A stretch of 64,000 nucleotides of DNA. Source: Microvirga solisilvae (GTDB taxonomy: Bacteria; Pseudomonadota; Alphaproteobacteria; Rhizobiales; Beijerinckiaceae). Shown here in pieces: positions 33,874-43,907 of this stretch (within the stretch, counting starts at the first letter, position 1; each line of letters begins with the position of its first letter). Location: the NCBI RefSeq assembly GCF_022808595.1, contig NZ_JAKUCN010000001.1:62001-126000 (forward strand). Direction: 5' to 3'. The position numbers and the translations under genes are program-made. The notes under the pieces are model-generated. The model had not been told where the DNA came from. It did no database searches and was given only the letters and a program-made list of their open reading frames with translations.

Positions 33874-34635
33874 TCAGTTCTTGATCTTGTAGCCCGTGCG
33901 GAAGATCCACCAGATCGCGGCGAGGCAGGCGAGCATGAACAGGAATGTCATGCCGAGGCTGATGCCCACATCCACGTCGGCGACGCCGTAGAAGCTCCAG
34001 CGGAATCCGCTCACCAGATAGACCACCGGGTTGAACAGAGCGATCTTCTGCCAGAAGGGCGGCAGCATGTTGATGGAATAGAAGCTGCCGCCAAGAAACG
34101 CGAGCGGAGTAACGATCATCAGCGGGACGATCTGCAGTTTCTGGAAGCTGTCGGCCCACACGCCGATGATGAAACCGAAGAGGCTGAACGTCACCGAGGT
34201 GAGCACCAGGAACGCAATCATCCAGACAGGATGCTCGATGGAGAAGTCCACGAAGAGACGCGCGGTGATGAGAATGATCGTGCCGATGATCACCGATTTC
34301 GTGGCGGCCGCGCCCACATAGCCGATCACCGTCTCGATGGCGGAGATGGGAGCGGAGAGAAGCTCGTAGATCGTGCCGGTGAATTTCGGCATGTAGATGC
34401 CGAAGGACGCATTGGAGATGCTCTCCGTCAGAAGGGAGAGCATGATGAGGCCCGGCACGATGAAGGCGCCGTAGCTCACGCCGTCGATGCTGGCCATGCG
34501 CGAGCCGATGGCCGTGCCAAAGACGATGAAATAGAGCGATGTGGAGAGCACCGGCGAGGCGATGCTCTGCATGATCGTGCGCCAGGTGCGCGCCATCTCG
34601 AAAAGATAGATGGCCTTGATGCCGTAGATGTTCAC
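33874..34635 (-). CDS. yadH: ABC-2 type transporter permease (YadH-like)
   Basis: 253-residue permease with six hydrophobic segments in the ABC-2 arrangement. Motifs: [36 protein letters not shown] near the N-terminus, [21 protein letters not shown], and [37 protein letters not shown]. This closely follows E. coli YadH. It overlaps the ATPase gene by 4 bases and forms an exporter of unknown substrate with it. Confidence 0.9.
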   Translation of the reverse strand: MNIYGIKAIYLFEMARTWRTIMQSIASPVLSTSLYFIVFGTAIGSRMASIDGVSYGAFIVPGLIMLSLLTESISNASFGIYMPKFTGTIYELLSAPISAIETVIGYVGAAATKSVIIGTIILITARLFVDFSIEHPVWMIAFLVLTSVTFSLFGFIIGVWADSFQKLQIVPLMIVTPLAFLGGSFYSINMLPPFWQKIALFNPVVYLVSGFRWSFYGVADVDVGISLGMTFLFMLACLAAIWWIFRTGYKIKN

Positions 34636-35603
34636 GAGCGCCCCCTCACCAGGCTGACGAAGATATCCTCCAGAGACGACTCGGAGGTGCGCAGATCCTT
34701 GAAGTCGATGCCGTGCTCGTTCAACCGGCGCAGGAGCGTGGCGATGCCCGTTTCCTCGCTCTGCGTGTCGAAGGTGTAGACGAGGTCCGCGCCGTCTGCG
34801 GAGAGTTGAAGATGCTCGGATTGCAGATCGGGGGGCAGCGCCGTGAGCGGGCTCTGCAGGTGAAGCGTCAGCTGCTTCTTGCCGAGCTTCTGCATCAGGG
34901 TGTGCTTGTCCTCGACCAGCACGATCTCGCCCTTGTTGATCACGCCGATCCTATCGGCCATCTCCTCGGCTTCCTCGATGTAATGCGTGGTGAGGATGAT
35001 GGTGACACCGCTCTCGCGAAGGCCGCGCACCATGTTCCACATGTCGCGGCGCAGTTCCACGTCGACGCCCGCTGTGGGCTCGTCGAGGAAGAGGATCTTC
35101 GGCTCGTGGGAGAGCGCTTTCGCGATCATCACGCGCCGCTTCATGCCGCCGGACAGCGCCATGATCTTCGTGTCCTTCTTCTCCCACAGGGAGAGGTCCT
35201 TCAGGATCTTCTCGATATAGGCCGGGTTCGCCGGCTTGCCGAAGAGGCCGCGGCTGAAGCTCACCGTTGCCCACACGCTCTCGAATGCATCCGTCGTGAG
35301 TTCCTGCGGCACGAGGCCGATCTTGGTGCGGGCAGGGCGGTAATCGCCCACGATGTCGTGCCCGTCGGCCGTGACCGTGCCCGTGCTCGGATTGACGATG
35401 CCGCAGATGATGCTGATGAGCGTGGTCTTGCCCGCGCCGTTGGGCCCGAGCAGGGCGAAGATCTCGCCCCGGCGAATCTCAAGGTCGATGCTGCGCAGGG
35501 CCTGGAAGCCCGAGGCATAGGTTTTGGAAAGGCCGGAGACCGAGATGATCGGGGCCGATGCGCCGGGTGATTCCGGCATTCGCGAATGATCGAGCGGTTT
35601 CAT
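34632..35603 (-). CDS. yadG: ABC transporter ATP-binding protein (YadG-like)
   Basis: 323-residue ATPase. Walker [17 protein letters not shown]-loop [14 protein letters not shown], signature [15 protein letters not shown], Walker [11 protein letters not shown], and H-loop [10 protein letters not shown]. An ATG nine codons in (MPESPGAS) is an alternative start. Pairs with the permease downstream on the minus strand. E. coli YadGH has no settled substrate, so export of lipid or drug-like compounds is only inferred. Confidence 0.92.
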   Translation of the reverse strand: MKPLDHSRMPESPGASAPIISVSGLSKTYASGFQALRSIDLEIRRGEIFALLGPNGAGKTTLISIICGIVNPSTGTVTADGHDIVGDYRPARTKIGLVPQELTTDAFESVWATVSFSRGLFGKPANPAYIEKILKDLSLWEKKDTKIMALSGGMKRRVMIAKALSHEPKILFLDEPTAGVDVELRRDMWNMVRGLRESGVTIILTTHYIEEAEEMADRIGVINKGEIVLVEDKHTLMQKLGKKQLTLHLQSPLTALPPDLQSEHLQLSADGADLVYTFDTQSEETGIATLLRRLNEHGIDFKDLRTSESSLEDIFVSLVRGRS

Positions 35604-35659
35604 GACGCGCCTGATAGCACGCCGGAGGCAGGCCAGGAATTCCCCCTCCTAGGAAAAGA

Positions 35660-35686
35660 AAACGGGCCCGCATAGGGCCCGTTTTA
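35660..35686 (-). terminator. Terminator after the DUF2865 gene
   Basis: 10-bp perfect stem AAACGGGCCC (35661-35670) / GGGCCCGTTT (35676-35685). The left flank AAAAGAAAA reads as a U-tract on the minus strand, where it ends transcription of the gene at 35708-36835. Confidence 0.9.
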
Positions 35687-35707
35687 AATCCTTGTCCTTG
35701 AGCAGAA

Positions 35708-36835
35708 TTAGTTCTGCGGATTCGGCACCGGAATGAGGTTCGGCGCGATCACGCGAACCGTCTTCTTCTGGCCGTCGCCGGAAGCCATCTCCTGCTTGTT
35801 GCCCTCGTTCTCGCCGATGACGCGGGTCGTCTCGATCGATTGCGGGCCGATACCGGAGGATTCCTTGCTCGCGGTCGGAGCGGAGGCGGCGCTCTCGGCT
35901 TGGGCCTTCTCTTCCTCGTCCGTCTTCTTGTCGGCGGCCTTGCGGGCCTGCACGGCCTTCGGACGCGACATCTCCTCCGCCTTCTCGGCGGTCACGATCA
36001 CGTCGCCCTTGCGCTGTTCCAGCATGCTCTCGGCCTTGCGCAGCACCACGGCCCAGCTTTCGCCCTGCCTCTTGCAGGCGCAGCTTTCGTCGAAGGTCTT
36101 GCGGAACTTGAATGCGTTCGCGAGCGACGTATAGGGCTTATTGCCCGCGAGGGAGGCTGCGTGGGTCAGGCCGTCATCGCCGCCGGGATAGGCGAAAGCC
36201 GTGGTTTCCGTGCCGGGGCAGAGGGCCTGGCACATCTCGTCCGCGCTCTGCTGGCCGCCGGGTGGGCTGGTGAGCGGGAAGAAGGAGCCGTCGCAGGTCT
36301 TCACGCAGATCAGGCGGCCGCCACCGAGGGAGGGCTGGCCCTCCTCGGCGATGATCGGTTGGCCTTCCGGTGCAATCTGCTGCTGCTGACCGCGCGGCGG
36401 GCCGAAGAGCGTTTCGAAGAAGCCGCGGGGCTGCTGATCGGTGGAGCAGGTCTGCTGCACGGCGGCCTGAAGCTGGCGGCGGCGCGCATCGACCGCGGAG
36501 GGGTCGATGGATTGCTGCGCCAGACGGGCATAGCCCGCCTCCAACTGGCGAATCTGTCCGGCAATCGCCGGGCATTCGGCCGGCGGAGGGCCTGAAAAGA
36601 AGCTCAAGGGACCGCGTTCACAGCCGATGGAGCTGTAATAGCGGGCCAGACGGCTGATCTCGGCGCGCTGCGCCTGCATCTGCCCGGTCGGCGCTCCGCC
36701 GCCGCTGCGCTCGAGATTCGCCAGTTCTGCCCGGAAGCGCTGGCATTCCGGCGATTGGGCGAGGGCTGCCTGTCCGGCGGCCAGGAAGGCCGTCACGGCG
36801 AGGAGGGAGCGGAGGAAGAATGTCTTTGTCATCAA
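35708..36835 (-). CDS. DUF2865 domain secreted protein
   Basis: 375 residues with a signal peptide (about 1-27, ending AALAQ). The N-terminal mature part is a helical coiled-coil-like region (CQRFRAELANLERSGG, CPAIAGQIRQLEAGYARL). The conserved DUF2865 core has GGRLICVKTCDGSFFPLTSPPGGQQSADEMCQALCPGTETTAF and SLANAFKFRKTFDESCACK, a Cys-rich domain restricted to Hyphomicrobiales in my experience. A charged tail follows. Function unknown; envelope location is inferred from the signal peptide. Confidence 0.9.
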   Translation of the reverse strand: MMTKTFFLRSLLAVTAFLAAGQAALAQSPECQRFRAELANLERSGGGAPTGQMQAQRAEISRLARYYSSIGCERGPLSFFSGPPPAECPAIAGQIRQLEAGYARLAQQSIDPSAVDARRRQLQAAVQQTCSTDQQPRGFFETLFGPPRGQQQQIAPEGQPIIAEEGQPSLGGGRLICVKTCDGSFFPLTSPPGGQQSADEMCQALCPGTETTAFAYPGGDDGLTHAASLAGNKPYTSLANAFKFRKTFDESCACKRQGESWAVVLRKAESMLEQRKGDVIVTAEKAEEMSRPKAVQARKAADKKTDEEEKAQAESAASAPTASKESSGIGPQSIETTRVIGENEGNKQEMASGDGQKKTVRVIAPNLIPVPNPQN

Positions 36836-36979
36836 ACAGATCGCAGGTCCGATACGGCGCCATGGCCAGGGTCTTGGTCATGTGACGCCGGATTTGGGCT
36901 CTATTGTGATTACCGTCTTGCCCGCCTTGGGAAAAGCCTTTTAGCCTTCCGCCAACAGCGACCTCGAACGAGCCCCTGC

Positions 36980-37363
36980 ATGTACTCTCATACGACCATC
37001 GGAGCAAATGACTTAGGTCGGGCCCGATCCTTTTACGATGCGGTGCTGGCCCCCTTGGGGCTTGAGGTCCGCTTCACTGACGAGACCATTCTGGGCTACG
37101 GCCTGCCGGGAGGGCGGCCGCAATTCCTTGTCGTGCGGCCCTTCGACGGGGCCGAACCATCCGTGGGCAACGGTGCCATGATCGCCTTGCTCGCCTCCAA
37201 AAGGGCCCAGGTCGATAGCTGCCATGAGATCGCGATGAGGTTGGGGGGAGCGGATGAGGGCGGCCCCGGCCTGCGCTCGCATTACCATCGCAACTATTAC
37301 GGGGCTTACTTTCGCGATCTCGACGGCAACAAGATCTGTATCTGCAGCCATCACGCCGAGTAG
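36980..37363 (+). CDS. VOC family protein (glyoxalase/dioxygenase fold)
   Basis: 127 residues. The frame begins upstream, but ATG 36980 starts the fold: MYSHTTIGANDLGRARSFYDAVLAPLGLEV, then GRPQFLVVRPFDG, and GAYFRDLDGNKICICSHH at the C-terminus. Metal ligands are likely the first-strand His and the C-terminal Asp/Asn-Lys region, but the terminal Glu usual in glyoxalase I is not clear. Substrate cannot be assigned. Followed by creA on the same strand. Confidence 0.88.
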   Translation: MYSHTTIGANDLGRARSFYDAVLAPLGLEVRFTDETILGYGLPGGRPQFLVVRPFDGAEPSVGNGAMIALLASKRAQVDSCHEIAMRLGGADEGGPGLRSHYHRNYYGAYFRDLDGNKICICSHHAE

Positions 37364-37422
37364 GTCTCGTCAAAAGCGGTTGGCATTCCCACATTGAGCG
37401 TAGCATTGGGAGAAAAAGAAGA

Positions 37423-37929
37423 ATGCTCGCTCGAATCGCCTTGGCCCTGACCCTCGTCGTTGGAGGCGCTTTCGGCGCTGCGGCCCAGGAGCCGGATCTC
37501 ATCTTCAAGAAGTCCACCGTCTGGCGGGCGCTGACGCCCGACGACAAGCTCGCCGTCTACGGCATCGACGATCCGGTGGTGGAGGGCGTGGCTTGCCATT
37601 ACACGACCCCCGAGCGGGGTGGCATCTCCGGCACCTTCGGCGTGGCGGAGGAGGTTTCCGACATCTCGCTGTCCTGCCGTCAGGTCGGCCCGGTGAAGTT
37701 CAAGCAGCGCTTCGGGCAGGGCGACGTGGTGTTCAGCGAGCGCCGTTCGCTCATCTTCAAGAAGATGCAGATCGTGCGCGGCTGCGACGCCAAGCGGAAC
37801 ACGCTCGTCTACATGGTCTATTCGGACCGTCCCATCGAAGGCTCGCCCAAGAACTCGACCTCCAGCGTGCCGTTGATGCCCTGGGGAACGGAAGCTCCGG
37901 CCAAATGCGGGGACTGGCTGAACAAGTAA
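37423..37929 (+). CDS. creA: CreA family periplasmic protein
   Basis: 168 residues with a signal peptide (about 1-21, cleaved after AAAQ). The CreA pattern is present: VYGIDDPVVEGVACHYTTPERGGISG, EVSDISLSCRQVGPVKF, RSLIFKKMQIVRGCDAKRNTLVYMVYSDR and SVPLMPWG. The paired cysteines probably form disulfides. Despite its name from the E. coli creABCD locus, its function is unknown and no creBCD genes are nearby. A GGGAG ribosome site precedes the ATG. Confidence 0.93.
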   Translation: MLARIALALTLVVGGAFGAAAQEPDLIFKKSTVWRALTPDDKLAVYGIDDPVVEGVACHYTTPERGGISGTFGVAEEVSDISLSCRQVGPVKFKQRFGQGDVVFSERRSLIFKKMQIVRGCDAKRNTLVYMVYSDRPIEGSPKNSTSSVPLMPWGTEAPAKCGDWLNK

Positions 37930-37939
37930 GGACGATTCC

Positions 37940-38539
37940 TCAGTTCAGCAAAAGCCGCGCCGCCGTGACCCACATGATGATGCCGATGGCGATATCGAGA
38001 ACACGCCATGTGTTCGGGTTCGCAAAGAGTGGCTTGAGCAGGCGTGCGCCATAGCCGAGGCAAAAGAAGAACGTGAACGAGGCCAGCATGGCTCCGAGCG
38101 CGAACCATCCCTTGCCGTCTCCGAACTGCGTCGAGATCGAGCCGATCAGAACCACCGTGTCGAGATAGACATGCGGGTTGAGCCAGGTCAGCGCCAGGCA
38201 GGTGAGGACGACCCGTCCGATGCCGGCGGGCGCAGCCTCTGACGGTCGCAGGGCAGCGGAGCGGAAAGCCTCCCTGAAGCTTCGAGCGCCATAGGCGATG
38301 AGAAATGCCGCGCCGAAATAGAGAAGGGCGGTCTCAACCCAGGGCAGAGCCGCACTGACCGTGGACAGACCCGTAACACCGGCCAGGATCAGCAGGGCGT
38401 CCGAGATGGCGCAGGTCAGGCAGACGGCCCAAACATGCTCGCCGCGCAATCCCACACGCAGCACGAAAGCGTTCTGGGCCCCAATGGGCAGGATGAGGCT
38501 GAGGCCCAGCAGGAAGCCGGCGATGAAGGGAGCGGTCAT
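37940..38539 (-). CDS. lysE: LysE/ArgO family basic amino acid exporter
   Basis: 199 residues, six hydrophobic segments. N-terminal FLLGLSLILPIGAQNAFVLRVGL is the LysE/ArgO signature, followed by CLTCAISDALLILAGVTG and LALTWLNPHVYLDTVVLIGS. The gene is divergent from an ArgP/LysG-type regulator with 93 bases between starts, the classic arrangement in which the regulator senses lysine or arginine and activates the exporter. Confidence 0.93.
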   Translation of the reverse strand: MTAPFIAGFLLGLSLILPIGAQNAFVLRVGLRGEHVWAVCLTCAISDALLILAGVTGLSTVSAALPWVETALLYFGAAFLIAYGARSFREAFRSAALRPSEAAPAGIGRVVLTCLALTWLNPHVYLDTVVLIGSISTQFGDGKGWFALGAMLASFTFFFCLGYGARLLKPLFANPNTWRVLDIAIGIIMWVTAARLLLN

Positions 38540-38632
38540 GGCAATGGTCCAAACAAGAGTCGACCTCTCCTAAGCGAGCCTCTACGATTAGAGAAGTTAA
38601 AGTCTCTTAGATCGCATTAGGAAATTTAATTC
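38540..38632. promoter_or_regulatory. Divergent lysE-argP regulatory region
   Basis: 93-base AT-richer gap between the divergent exporter and LysR-type regulator genes. Such regulators bind here to activate the exporter and repress themselves. I see AT-rich runs (GAAATTTAATT near 38620) but cannot place the exact operator by eye. Confidence 0.5.
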
Positions 38633-39517
38633 GTGCTGGATTATGCCCTCCTGTCCGCCTTGGCTGCCGTGATCCGTACCGGGAGCTTCGAGCGGGCTGC
38701 GCAGCAATTGAACGTGACCCCTTCGGCCGTCTCCCAGCGCATCAAGCTGCTTGAGGAGAGGATCGGCGCGGTTCTCGTGGTTCGAGGTCAGCCCTGCACG
38801 GCGACCGAGGCAGGCTTACGTCTCTGTCAGCATGTGGAGCAGGTGGCCCTGCTCGAGGGCGCCTTGAGCGAAAGCCTCCCGGGAGTGCAGTCTGGCAACG
38901 GGCCGGTAACCCTGCGCATTGCCGTGAATGCGGACAGCCTCGCCACATGGTTCGTCGCGGCCATGGCGGAGACGGAAGGCCATCTCTTCGATCTCGTGAT
39001 CGACGATCAGGATTACAGCACCGACTGGCTGCGGCGAGGGGAGGTGATGGCTGCGGTGACCTCGCATGGACAGGCGGTCCAGGGCTGCAATTGCCACCCT
39101 CTTGGAGCTCTAAAATATGTCGCGACGGCAAGCCCGGACTTCATGAGGCGCTGGTTTCCCAAAGGTCTCGATCAGGAGGGTGCGGCCCGCGCGCCTTGCC
39201 TGATCTTCAACCAGAAGGACAGGCTGCAATATATATGGCTGCGGGAGGCCCTTGGAGTGGACATCAGGCCTCCGCTCCACTGGCTGCCTTCATCGCAGGC
39301 TTTCGTGGATGTGGCTCTCGCAGGGCTGGGATGGGGGATGAATCCGGAAATCCTGGTGCGGGAACACCTGAAGACAGGGCGTCTCGTGGCGTTGAACCCA
39401 GCGGTTCCGTTCGAAGTGCCCTTATTCTGGCAGGAGAGCCGGGTCGCCGGGCCAGTGATGGCCGATGTGACCCGGGCTGTTCTGAAGACAGCCCGGACAT
39501 GGCTGGCGTCTCGCTAG
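38633..39517 (+). CDS. argP: LysR-family regulator, ArgP/LysG type
   Basis: 294 residues from a GTG start. The N-terminal HTH (about 1-60) reads LAAVIRTGSFERAAQQLNVTPSAVSQRIKLLEERIG, with an effector domain beyond residue 90. WLPSSQAFVDVALAGLGWGMNPE near residue 220 is typical of ArgP/LysG. By analogy it binds lysine or arginine and activates the divergent lysE gene. The pairing is strong contextual support. Confidence 0.92.
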   Translation: MLDYALLSALAAVIRTGSFERAAQQLNVTPSAVSQRIKLLEERIGAVLVVRGQPCTATEAGLRLCQHVEQVALLEGALSESLPGVQSGNGPVTLRIAVNADSLATWFVAAMAETEGHLFDLVIDDQDYSTDWLRRGEVMAAVTSHGQAVQGCNCHPLGALKYVATASPDFMRRWFPKGLDQEGAARAPCLIFNQKDRLQYIWLREALGVDIRPPLHWLPSSQAFVDVALAGLGWGMNPEILVREHLKTGRLVALNPAVPFEVPLFWQESRVAGPVMADVTRAVLKTARTWLASR

Positions 39518-39527
39518 AGGCTCAAGT

Positions 39528-39854
39528 TCAGTTCGCGCAGGTGATCGAGATCGGACGATCTTCGGAGGCCGTGACCGACACCTTTTGAACCGAACCTGTG
39601 GTCTCCTCGGCCTCGATCTGGCGGAAGGAGATGGCCTGCTTATAGCCCTGAGCCTCACACCAAGTGTTTGCCACAACTTGGCCACAAGGCTGGTTTGAGA
39701 TGAGGCATTCCGCGACGCCGTATCCATCGGCGGCGGGGACCAAGAAGGTCGCTTCGGTCGACGAGGCCTGAGTGCCGTTGGGAAGCAGCGTCATGGACGC
39801 GGCTGCAAGGAACATGGCTGTGCCCAACCCGAGCACGGCATATGCGCGGCGCAT
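39528..39854 (-). CDS. Small secreted protein of unknown function, 108 aa
   Basis: Start ATG 39854 is chosen because GAGG lies 6 bases upstream; the frame continues much further without a good start. A signal peptide (about 1-30) is followed by TEATFLVPAADGYGVAECLISNQPCGQVVANTWCEAQGY and a final SITCAN. Four cysteines in the mature part suggest two disulfides. It is convergent with argP, ending 10 bases from it. Family not recognised. Confidence 0.72.
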   Translation of the reverse strand: MRRAYAVLGLGTAMFLAAASMTLLPNGTQASSTEATFLVPAADGYGVAECLISNQPCGQVVANTWCEAQGYKQAISFRQIEAEETTGSVQKVSVTASEDRPISITCAN

Positions 39855-40147
39855 AGAAAACCTCATTGGCTGAAACCGTGATTTATTGTCACGGAACCCT
39901 GTGAATAAAGCTCTAACGGGTTTGGTTAAAACCCGTTTCTTGCATGCCTGCAAAGGAACTGTGCTCTCCAGCACGGGAACCTTGACGCCTGTCGTTGGAC
40001 GGGGCATTGATGGGTTCATGAACACGGCAGCGATCCTCACTTCCGGGATTATTTGCGGCTAGCGACCACGCTGGCTGGAGCCGTCTCGTTCTCATTCCAA
40101 GAATGAAACCAACCTCCGGCCTCGTGGCCTGACAGGGATTTGGTTTC

Positions 40148-41617
40148 ATGGCGCCCCAGCTGAAGCTCTACAACACGCTCTCCCGGTCGAAGGACGCATT
40201 CGTCCCGATCGATCCTAAGAACGTGCGCATGTATGTCTGCGGGCCCACGGTTTACGATTACGCTCATATCGGTAACGCCCGCCCCATCATCGTCTTCGAC
40301 TTACTGTTTCGTCTGTTGAGAAATATCTATGGCGCGGATGCCGTAACGTATGTGCGCAATATCACGGATGTCGACGACAAGATTAACGCCCGCGCCGCCC
40401 GCGATTACCCGGACCTGCCGCACAACGACGCCATCCGGGAAGTGACCCGCAAGACGGAGGTGCAGTTCCACGCCGATATTCGCGCTCTCGGCGTGCTCAT
40501 GCCGGACGACGTGAACGAGGCGGGCAAGCCCGCGCGCTTCGTGGAGCCCCGGGCCACCGAGCATATCGACGAGATGCGCATGATCATCGAGCGCCTCATC
40601 GAGCGGGGGGCTGCCTACGTGGCCGAGGAGCACGTGCTCTTCTCGGTTTCCGGCATGCAGAAGCTCTCCGGCGTGCCGCAATACGGCGCCTTCTCGAAGC
40701 GCTCGCTGGACGAGCTGCTCTCCGGCGCCCGCGTGGACGTGGCGCCCTACAAGCGTGACCCGATGGATTTCGTGCTCTGGAAGCCTTCAGGCCCGCAGGA
40801 CCCGGCTTGGCCTTCGCCCGCCGGCATCAAGACACCGGGCCGTCCCGGCTGGCATATCGAGTGCTCGGCCATGTCGTGGAAGCACCTGATTCAGGCTTTC
40901 GAGACGCGGCTCTCATGCAGCGATCCGACCGAGCGCGAGATCTTCGACATCCATGGCGGCGGCATCGACCTCGTATTCCCGCACCATGAGAACGAGATTG
41001 CACAGAGTTGCTGCGCGTTCGATGCGCCGCGCATGGCCAATGTCTGGATGCATAACGGCTTCCTGCAGGTGGAAAGCGAGAAGATGTCGAAGTCGCTCGG
41101 CAACTTCTTCACCATTGCCGACCTCCTGAAGGATTGGCCGGGCGAGGTGCTGCGCTTCAACATGCTGCGCACTCATTATCGTCAGCCCATCGACTGGACG
41201 TCGAAGGGTCTTGAGGAAAGCCAGAAGACTCTCGACCGCTGGTACGAGCTGGCGGGCCATGGTCAGACGGCGCGGCTGTCCGATCAGGTTGTGGACGCGC
41301 TGGCTGATGATCTCAACACGCCGAAGATGCTCGCCGAGCTTCATGCCCTCGACGGGCAGGGCGCTCACGACGAGCTCGGCGCGAACCTGCGCGCGCTCGG
41401 CTTCCTGCTCGAGGGAGCCGAGGCGTGGAAGGCGCGCAAGCAGGCCTCGCTTTCGGTCGATCCTGCGGTCGTTGAGAACCTCATTGTTGCCCGTAAAGAG
41501 GCGCGCGCGGCAAAGAACTGGGCTGAATCCGACCGCATCCGCGACGAACTCGCGGCTCTCAACGTTGTGGTGAAGGACAACAAGGACGGCACCACCACCT
41601 GGGAGGTCGCGCGATGA
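40148..41617 (+). CDS. cysS: Cysteinyl-tRNA synthetase
   Basis: Class I synthetase of 489 residues. First zinc ligand and HIGH motif in [19 protein letters not shown], then [12 protein letters not shown], zinc-binding WHIECSAM and [24 protein letters not shown] in [13 protein letters not shown]. Slightly longer than the E. coli enzyme (461) because of insertions in the middle. A four-way-junction repeat follows about 30 bases downstream. Confidence 0.97.
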   Translation: MAPQLKLYNTLSRSKDAFVPIDPKNVRMYVCGPTVYDYAHIGNARPIIVFDLLFRLLRNIYGADAVTYVRNITDVDDKINARAARDYPDLPHNDAIREVTRKTEVQFHADIRALGVLMPDDVNEAGKPARFVEPRATEHIDEMRMIIERLIERGAAYVAEEHVLFSVSGMQKLSGVPQYGAFSKRSLDELLSGARVDVAPYKRDPMDFVLWKPSGPQDPAWPSPAGIKTPGRPGWHIECSAMSWKHLIQAFETRLSCSDPTEREIFDIHGGGIDLVFPHHENEIAQSCCAFDAPRMANVWMHNGFLQVESEKMSKSLGNFFTIADLLKDWPGEVLRFNMLRTHYRQPIDWTSKGLEESQKTLDRWYELAGHGQTARLSDQVVDALADDLNTPKMLAELHALDGQGAHDELGANLRALGFLLEGAEAWKARKQASLSVDPAVVENLIVARKEARAAKNWAESDRIRDELAALNVVVKDNKDGTTTWEVAR

Positions 41618-41646
41618 CGGCGCTTCTTCAGACTGTTTCACTCTGT

Positions 41647-41746
41647 CCTCATCCTGAGGAGGCGCGCAGCGCCGTCTCGAAGGAGGCTCCAGAGAGCACT
41701 GGAATCTCCTTCGAGACGCAGACTGCGTCTGCTCCTCAGGATGAGG
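41647..41746. repeat. Four-way-junction palindromic element, copy B
   Basis: Outer stem identical to copy A (41647-41660 / 41733-41746). Left hairpin GGCGC-GCA-GCGCC (41661-41673). Central hairpin closed by GTCTCGAAGGAG (41674-41685) / CTCCTTCGAGAC (41706-41717). Right hairpin GCAGAC-TGC-GTCTGC (41718-41732). It lies between cysS and the GNAT gene, and all four stems abut without unpaired bases. Confidence 0.93.
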
Positions 41747-41783
41747 GCGATGTCTCGGTGAACTGTAAGACAGGGGTGCGCTG

Positions 41784-42293
41784 ATGGGACAGTCATTGCC
41801 GAAACCGGGGCTTCGTCCCTTCCTTCCCGCCGACCTGCCGGTGCTCGTCGAGATCTTTCAGGCGAGCATCGAGGAGCTGACGGGCGAGGATTACAGCGAG
41901 GCGCAGCAGGAAGCCTGGATGATGCAGGCGGATGAGGAAGACTTCGCGCAAAAGCTCGCGAAGAACCTCACCCTCGTCGCGACCATCGAAGGCTCGGCCG
42001 TCGGCTTCATCGCGTTGAAAGAGAACGAGCTGATCGAGCTGTTCCATGTGCATCCGGCCGTTGCGGGGCAGGGGATCGGCACGATGCTCTTTGGCGCGGT
42101 GGAAAAGCTCGCCACCGCACGCGGCGCGGCGCGGCTCGTGGCGGAAGTCAGCGACAACGCGCAGCCCTTTTTCCAGAAGCATGGCTTCCAGCCGCAGCGC
42201 CGCAACACCTTGTCGCTCGGCGACGAGTGGCTCGGCACCACCACCATGGAAAAGCGCCTCGCACCCGACGAGGACAGGAAGTTGTCATCATGA
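41784..42293 (+). CDS. GNAT family N-acetyltransferase
   Basis: 169 residues with a GCN5-type fold: PFLPADLPVLVEIFQASI, then GFIALKENELIELFHVHPAVAGQGIGTMLFGAVEKLA, where V-H-P-x5-Q-G-I-G-T binds acetyl-CoA, and DNAQPFFQKHGFQPQRRN. AGGGG 7 bases upstream supports the ATG. The stop overlaps the cimA start as ATGA, so translation is coupled. Substrate unknown. Confidence 0.92.
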   Translation: MGQSLPKPGLRPFLPADLPVLVEIFQASIEELTGEDYSEAQQEAWMMQADEEDFAQKLAKNLTLVATIEGSAVGFIALKENELIELFHVHPAVAGQGIGTMLFGAVEKLATARGAARLVAEVSDNAQPFFQKHGFQPQRRNTLSLGDEWLGTTTMEKRLAPDEDRKLSS

Positions 42294-43885
42294 CCCGCGA
42301 GCGCGTCTATCTCTTCGACACTACCTTGCGTGACGGCGCGCAAACCACGGGTGTCGATTTCTCGCTGGAGGACAAGCGGGCAGTGGCCTCCCTCCTCGAC
42401 AAGCTCGGCATCGATTACGTCGAAGGCGGTTATCCGGGAGCCAATCCCCTGGATACCGCCTTTTTTGCTGAGAAGCGCACCAAGAACGCGAAGTTCACGG
42501 CCTTTGGCATGACGAAGCGCGCCGGGCGCTCCGTGTCGAACGATCCCGGCGTCTCCGCGCTTCTCGAAGCCAAGGCCGATGCGATCTGCTTTGTTGCGAA
42601 GTCGTGGGATTACCACGTGCGCGTGGCGCTTGAGACGACGCCTGAGGAAAACCTCGCCGGCATCCGCGACAGCGTCGAGGCCGCACGTGCCAAGGGCCGC
42701 GAGGTGATCGTCGATTGCGAACATTTCTTCGACGGCTACAAGGCCAATCCCGAATACGCGCTTTCCTGCGCCAAGGCCGCCTATGAGAGCGGCGCACGCT
42801 GGGTCGTGCTGTGTGACACCAATGGCGGCACGCTGCCTCACGAAGTGACGGAGATCGTGAAGATTGTCACGACAGTCGTGCCGGGTGCGCATCTGGGCAT
42901 TCATGCGCATGACGATTGCGGCTGCGCGGTGGCTAATTCGCTCGCCGCCGTGGAAGCGGGCGCACGTCACATCCAGGGCACGCTCAACGGCCTCGGAGAG
43001 CGCTGCGGCAACGCCAATCTCATCACCCTGATCGGCGCGCTGAAGCTCAAGGACGGCTATGCCGCTCGCTTCGATCTCGGCGTGTCGGATGACGCCTTGA
43101 GCGGGCTCACCCATGTGTCCCGGCAGGTGGACGAAATCTTGAACCGCCAGCCCAACCGCCACGCACCTTTCGTCGGCGCGAGCGCGTTTGCGACGAAAGC
43201 CGGCATTCATGCCTCCGCCGTTCTCAAAGACCCGCGCACCTACGAGCATGTGGAGCCGGAAGTCGTCGGCAATGTGCGGAAAGTGCTGGTGTCGGACCAG
43301 GGCGGGCAGTCGAACATTCTCGCCGAGCTCAAGCGCTGCGGCTTCGATCTTGAAAAGGGCGATCCGCGCATCTCGCGCGTGCTCGACGAGGTGAAGCGCA
43401 AGGAAGCGCAGGGTTTTGCCTTCGAGGGCGCGGACGCTTCCTTCTATGTGCTGGTCAAGCGCATGCTGGGTGAGGTGCCGGCCTTCTTCGACGTGGAGCG
43501 TTTCTCGGTCAATGTTGAACGCCGTTTCAACGCCATGGGCGAACTCGTCACCGCATCTGAAGCCATCGTGAAGGTGCGCGTGGGCGACGAGGTTCTCATC
43601 TCCGCCGCCGAAGGCAATGGCCCGGTGAACGCGCTCGATGTCGCTCTGCGCAAGGATCTCGGCAAGTATCAACACCTGATCGAGGATCTGGAACTGGTGG
43701 ATTATAAGGTGCGTATCTATCAGGGCGGTTCGGATGCCGTCACACGCGTGCTCATAGAGTTCACCGATGCATCGGGTGAGCGCTGGACCACCATCGGCGT
43801 GTCGGCCAACATCATCGATGCCTCGTTCCAGGCGCTCACCGATTCCATGATCTACAAGCTCTTGAAGGGCGGGGCTGCGCTTTAG
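42290..43885 (+). CDS. cimA: Citramalate synthase
   Basis: 531-residue DRE-TIM enzyme condensing pyruvate and acetyl-CoA to citramalate, the threonine-independent route to isoleucine. Motifs: YLFDTTLRDGAQTTGVDFSLEDK, YVEGGYPGANP, LCDTNGGTLPHEV, GIHAHDDCGCAVANSLAAVEAGARHIQGTLNGLGERCGNANL, and the C-terminal allosteric LeuA-dimer domain (about 395-525). TGVDFS and the long GERCGNA segment distinguish it from 2-isopropylmalate synthase. Starts within the GNAT stop. Confidence 0.93.
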   Translation: MTRERVYLFDTTLRDGAQTTGVDFSLEDKRAVASLLDKLGIDYVEGGYPGANPLDTAFFAEKRTKNAKFTAFGMTKRAGRSVSNDPGVSALLEAKADAICFVAKSWDYHVRVALETTPEENLAGIRDSVEAARAKGREVIVDCEHFFDGYKANPEYALSCAKAAYESGARWVVLCDTNGGTLPHEVTEIVKIVTTVVPGAHLGIHAHDDCGCAVANSLAAVEAGARHIQGTLNGLGERCGNANLITLIGALKLKDGYAARFDLGVSDDALSGLTHVSRQVDEILNRQPNRHAPFVGASAFATKAGIHASAVLKDPRTYEHVEPEVVGNVRKVLVSDQGGQSNILAELKRCGFDLEKGDPRISRVLDEVKRKEAQGFAFEGADASFYVLVKRMLGEVPAFFDVERFSVNVERRFNAMGELVTASEAIVKVRVGDEVLISAAEGNGPVNALDVALRKDLGKYQHLIEDLELVDYKVRIYQGGSDAVTRVLIEFTDASGERWTTIGVSANIIDASFQALTDSMIYKLLKGGAAL

Positions 43886-43907
43886 TCTCGCTCACAGGAA
43901 ACACAGA

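Noticed and set aside
41891..43675. 594-codon minus-strand open frame
   Set aside because: Antisense to GNAT and cimA, whose motifs are intact.
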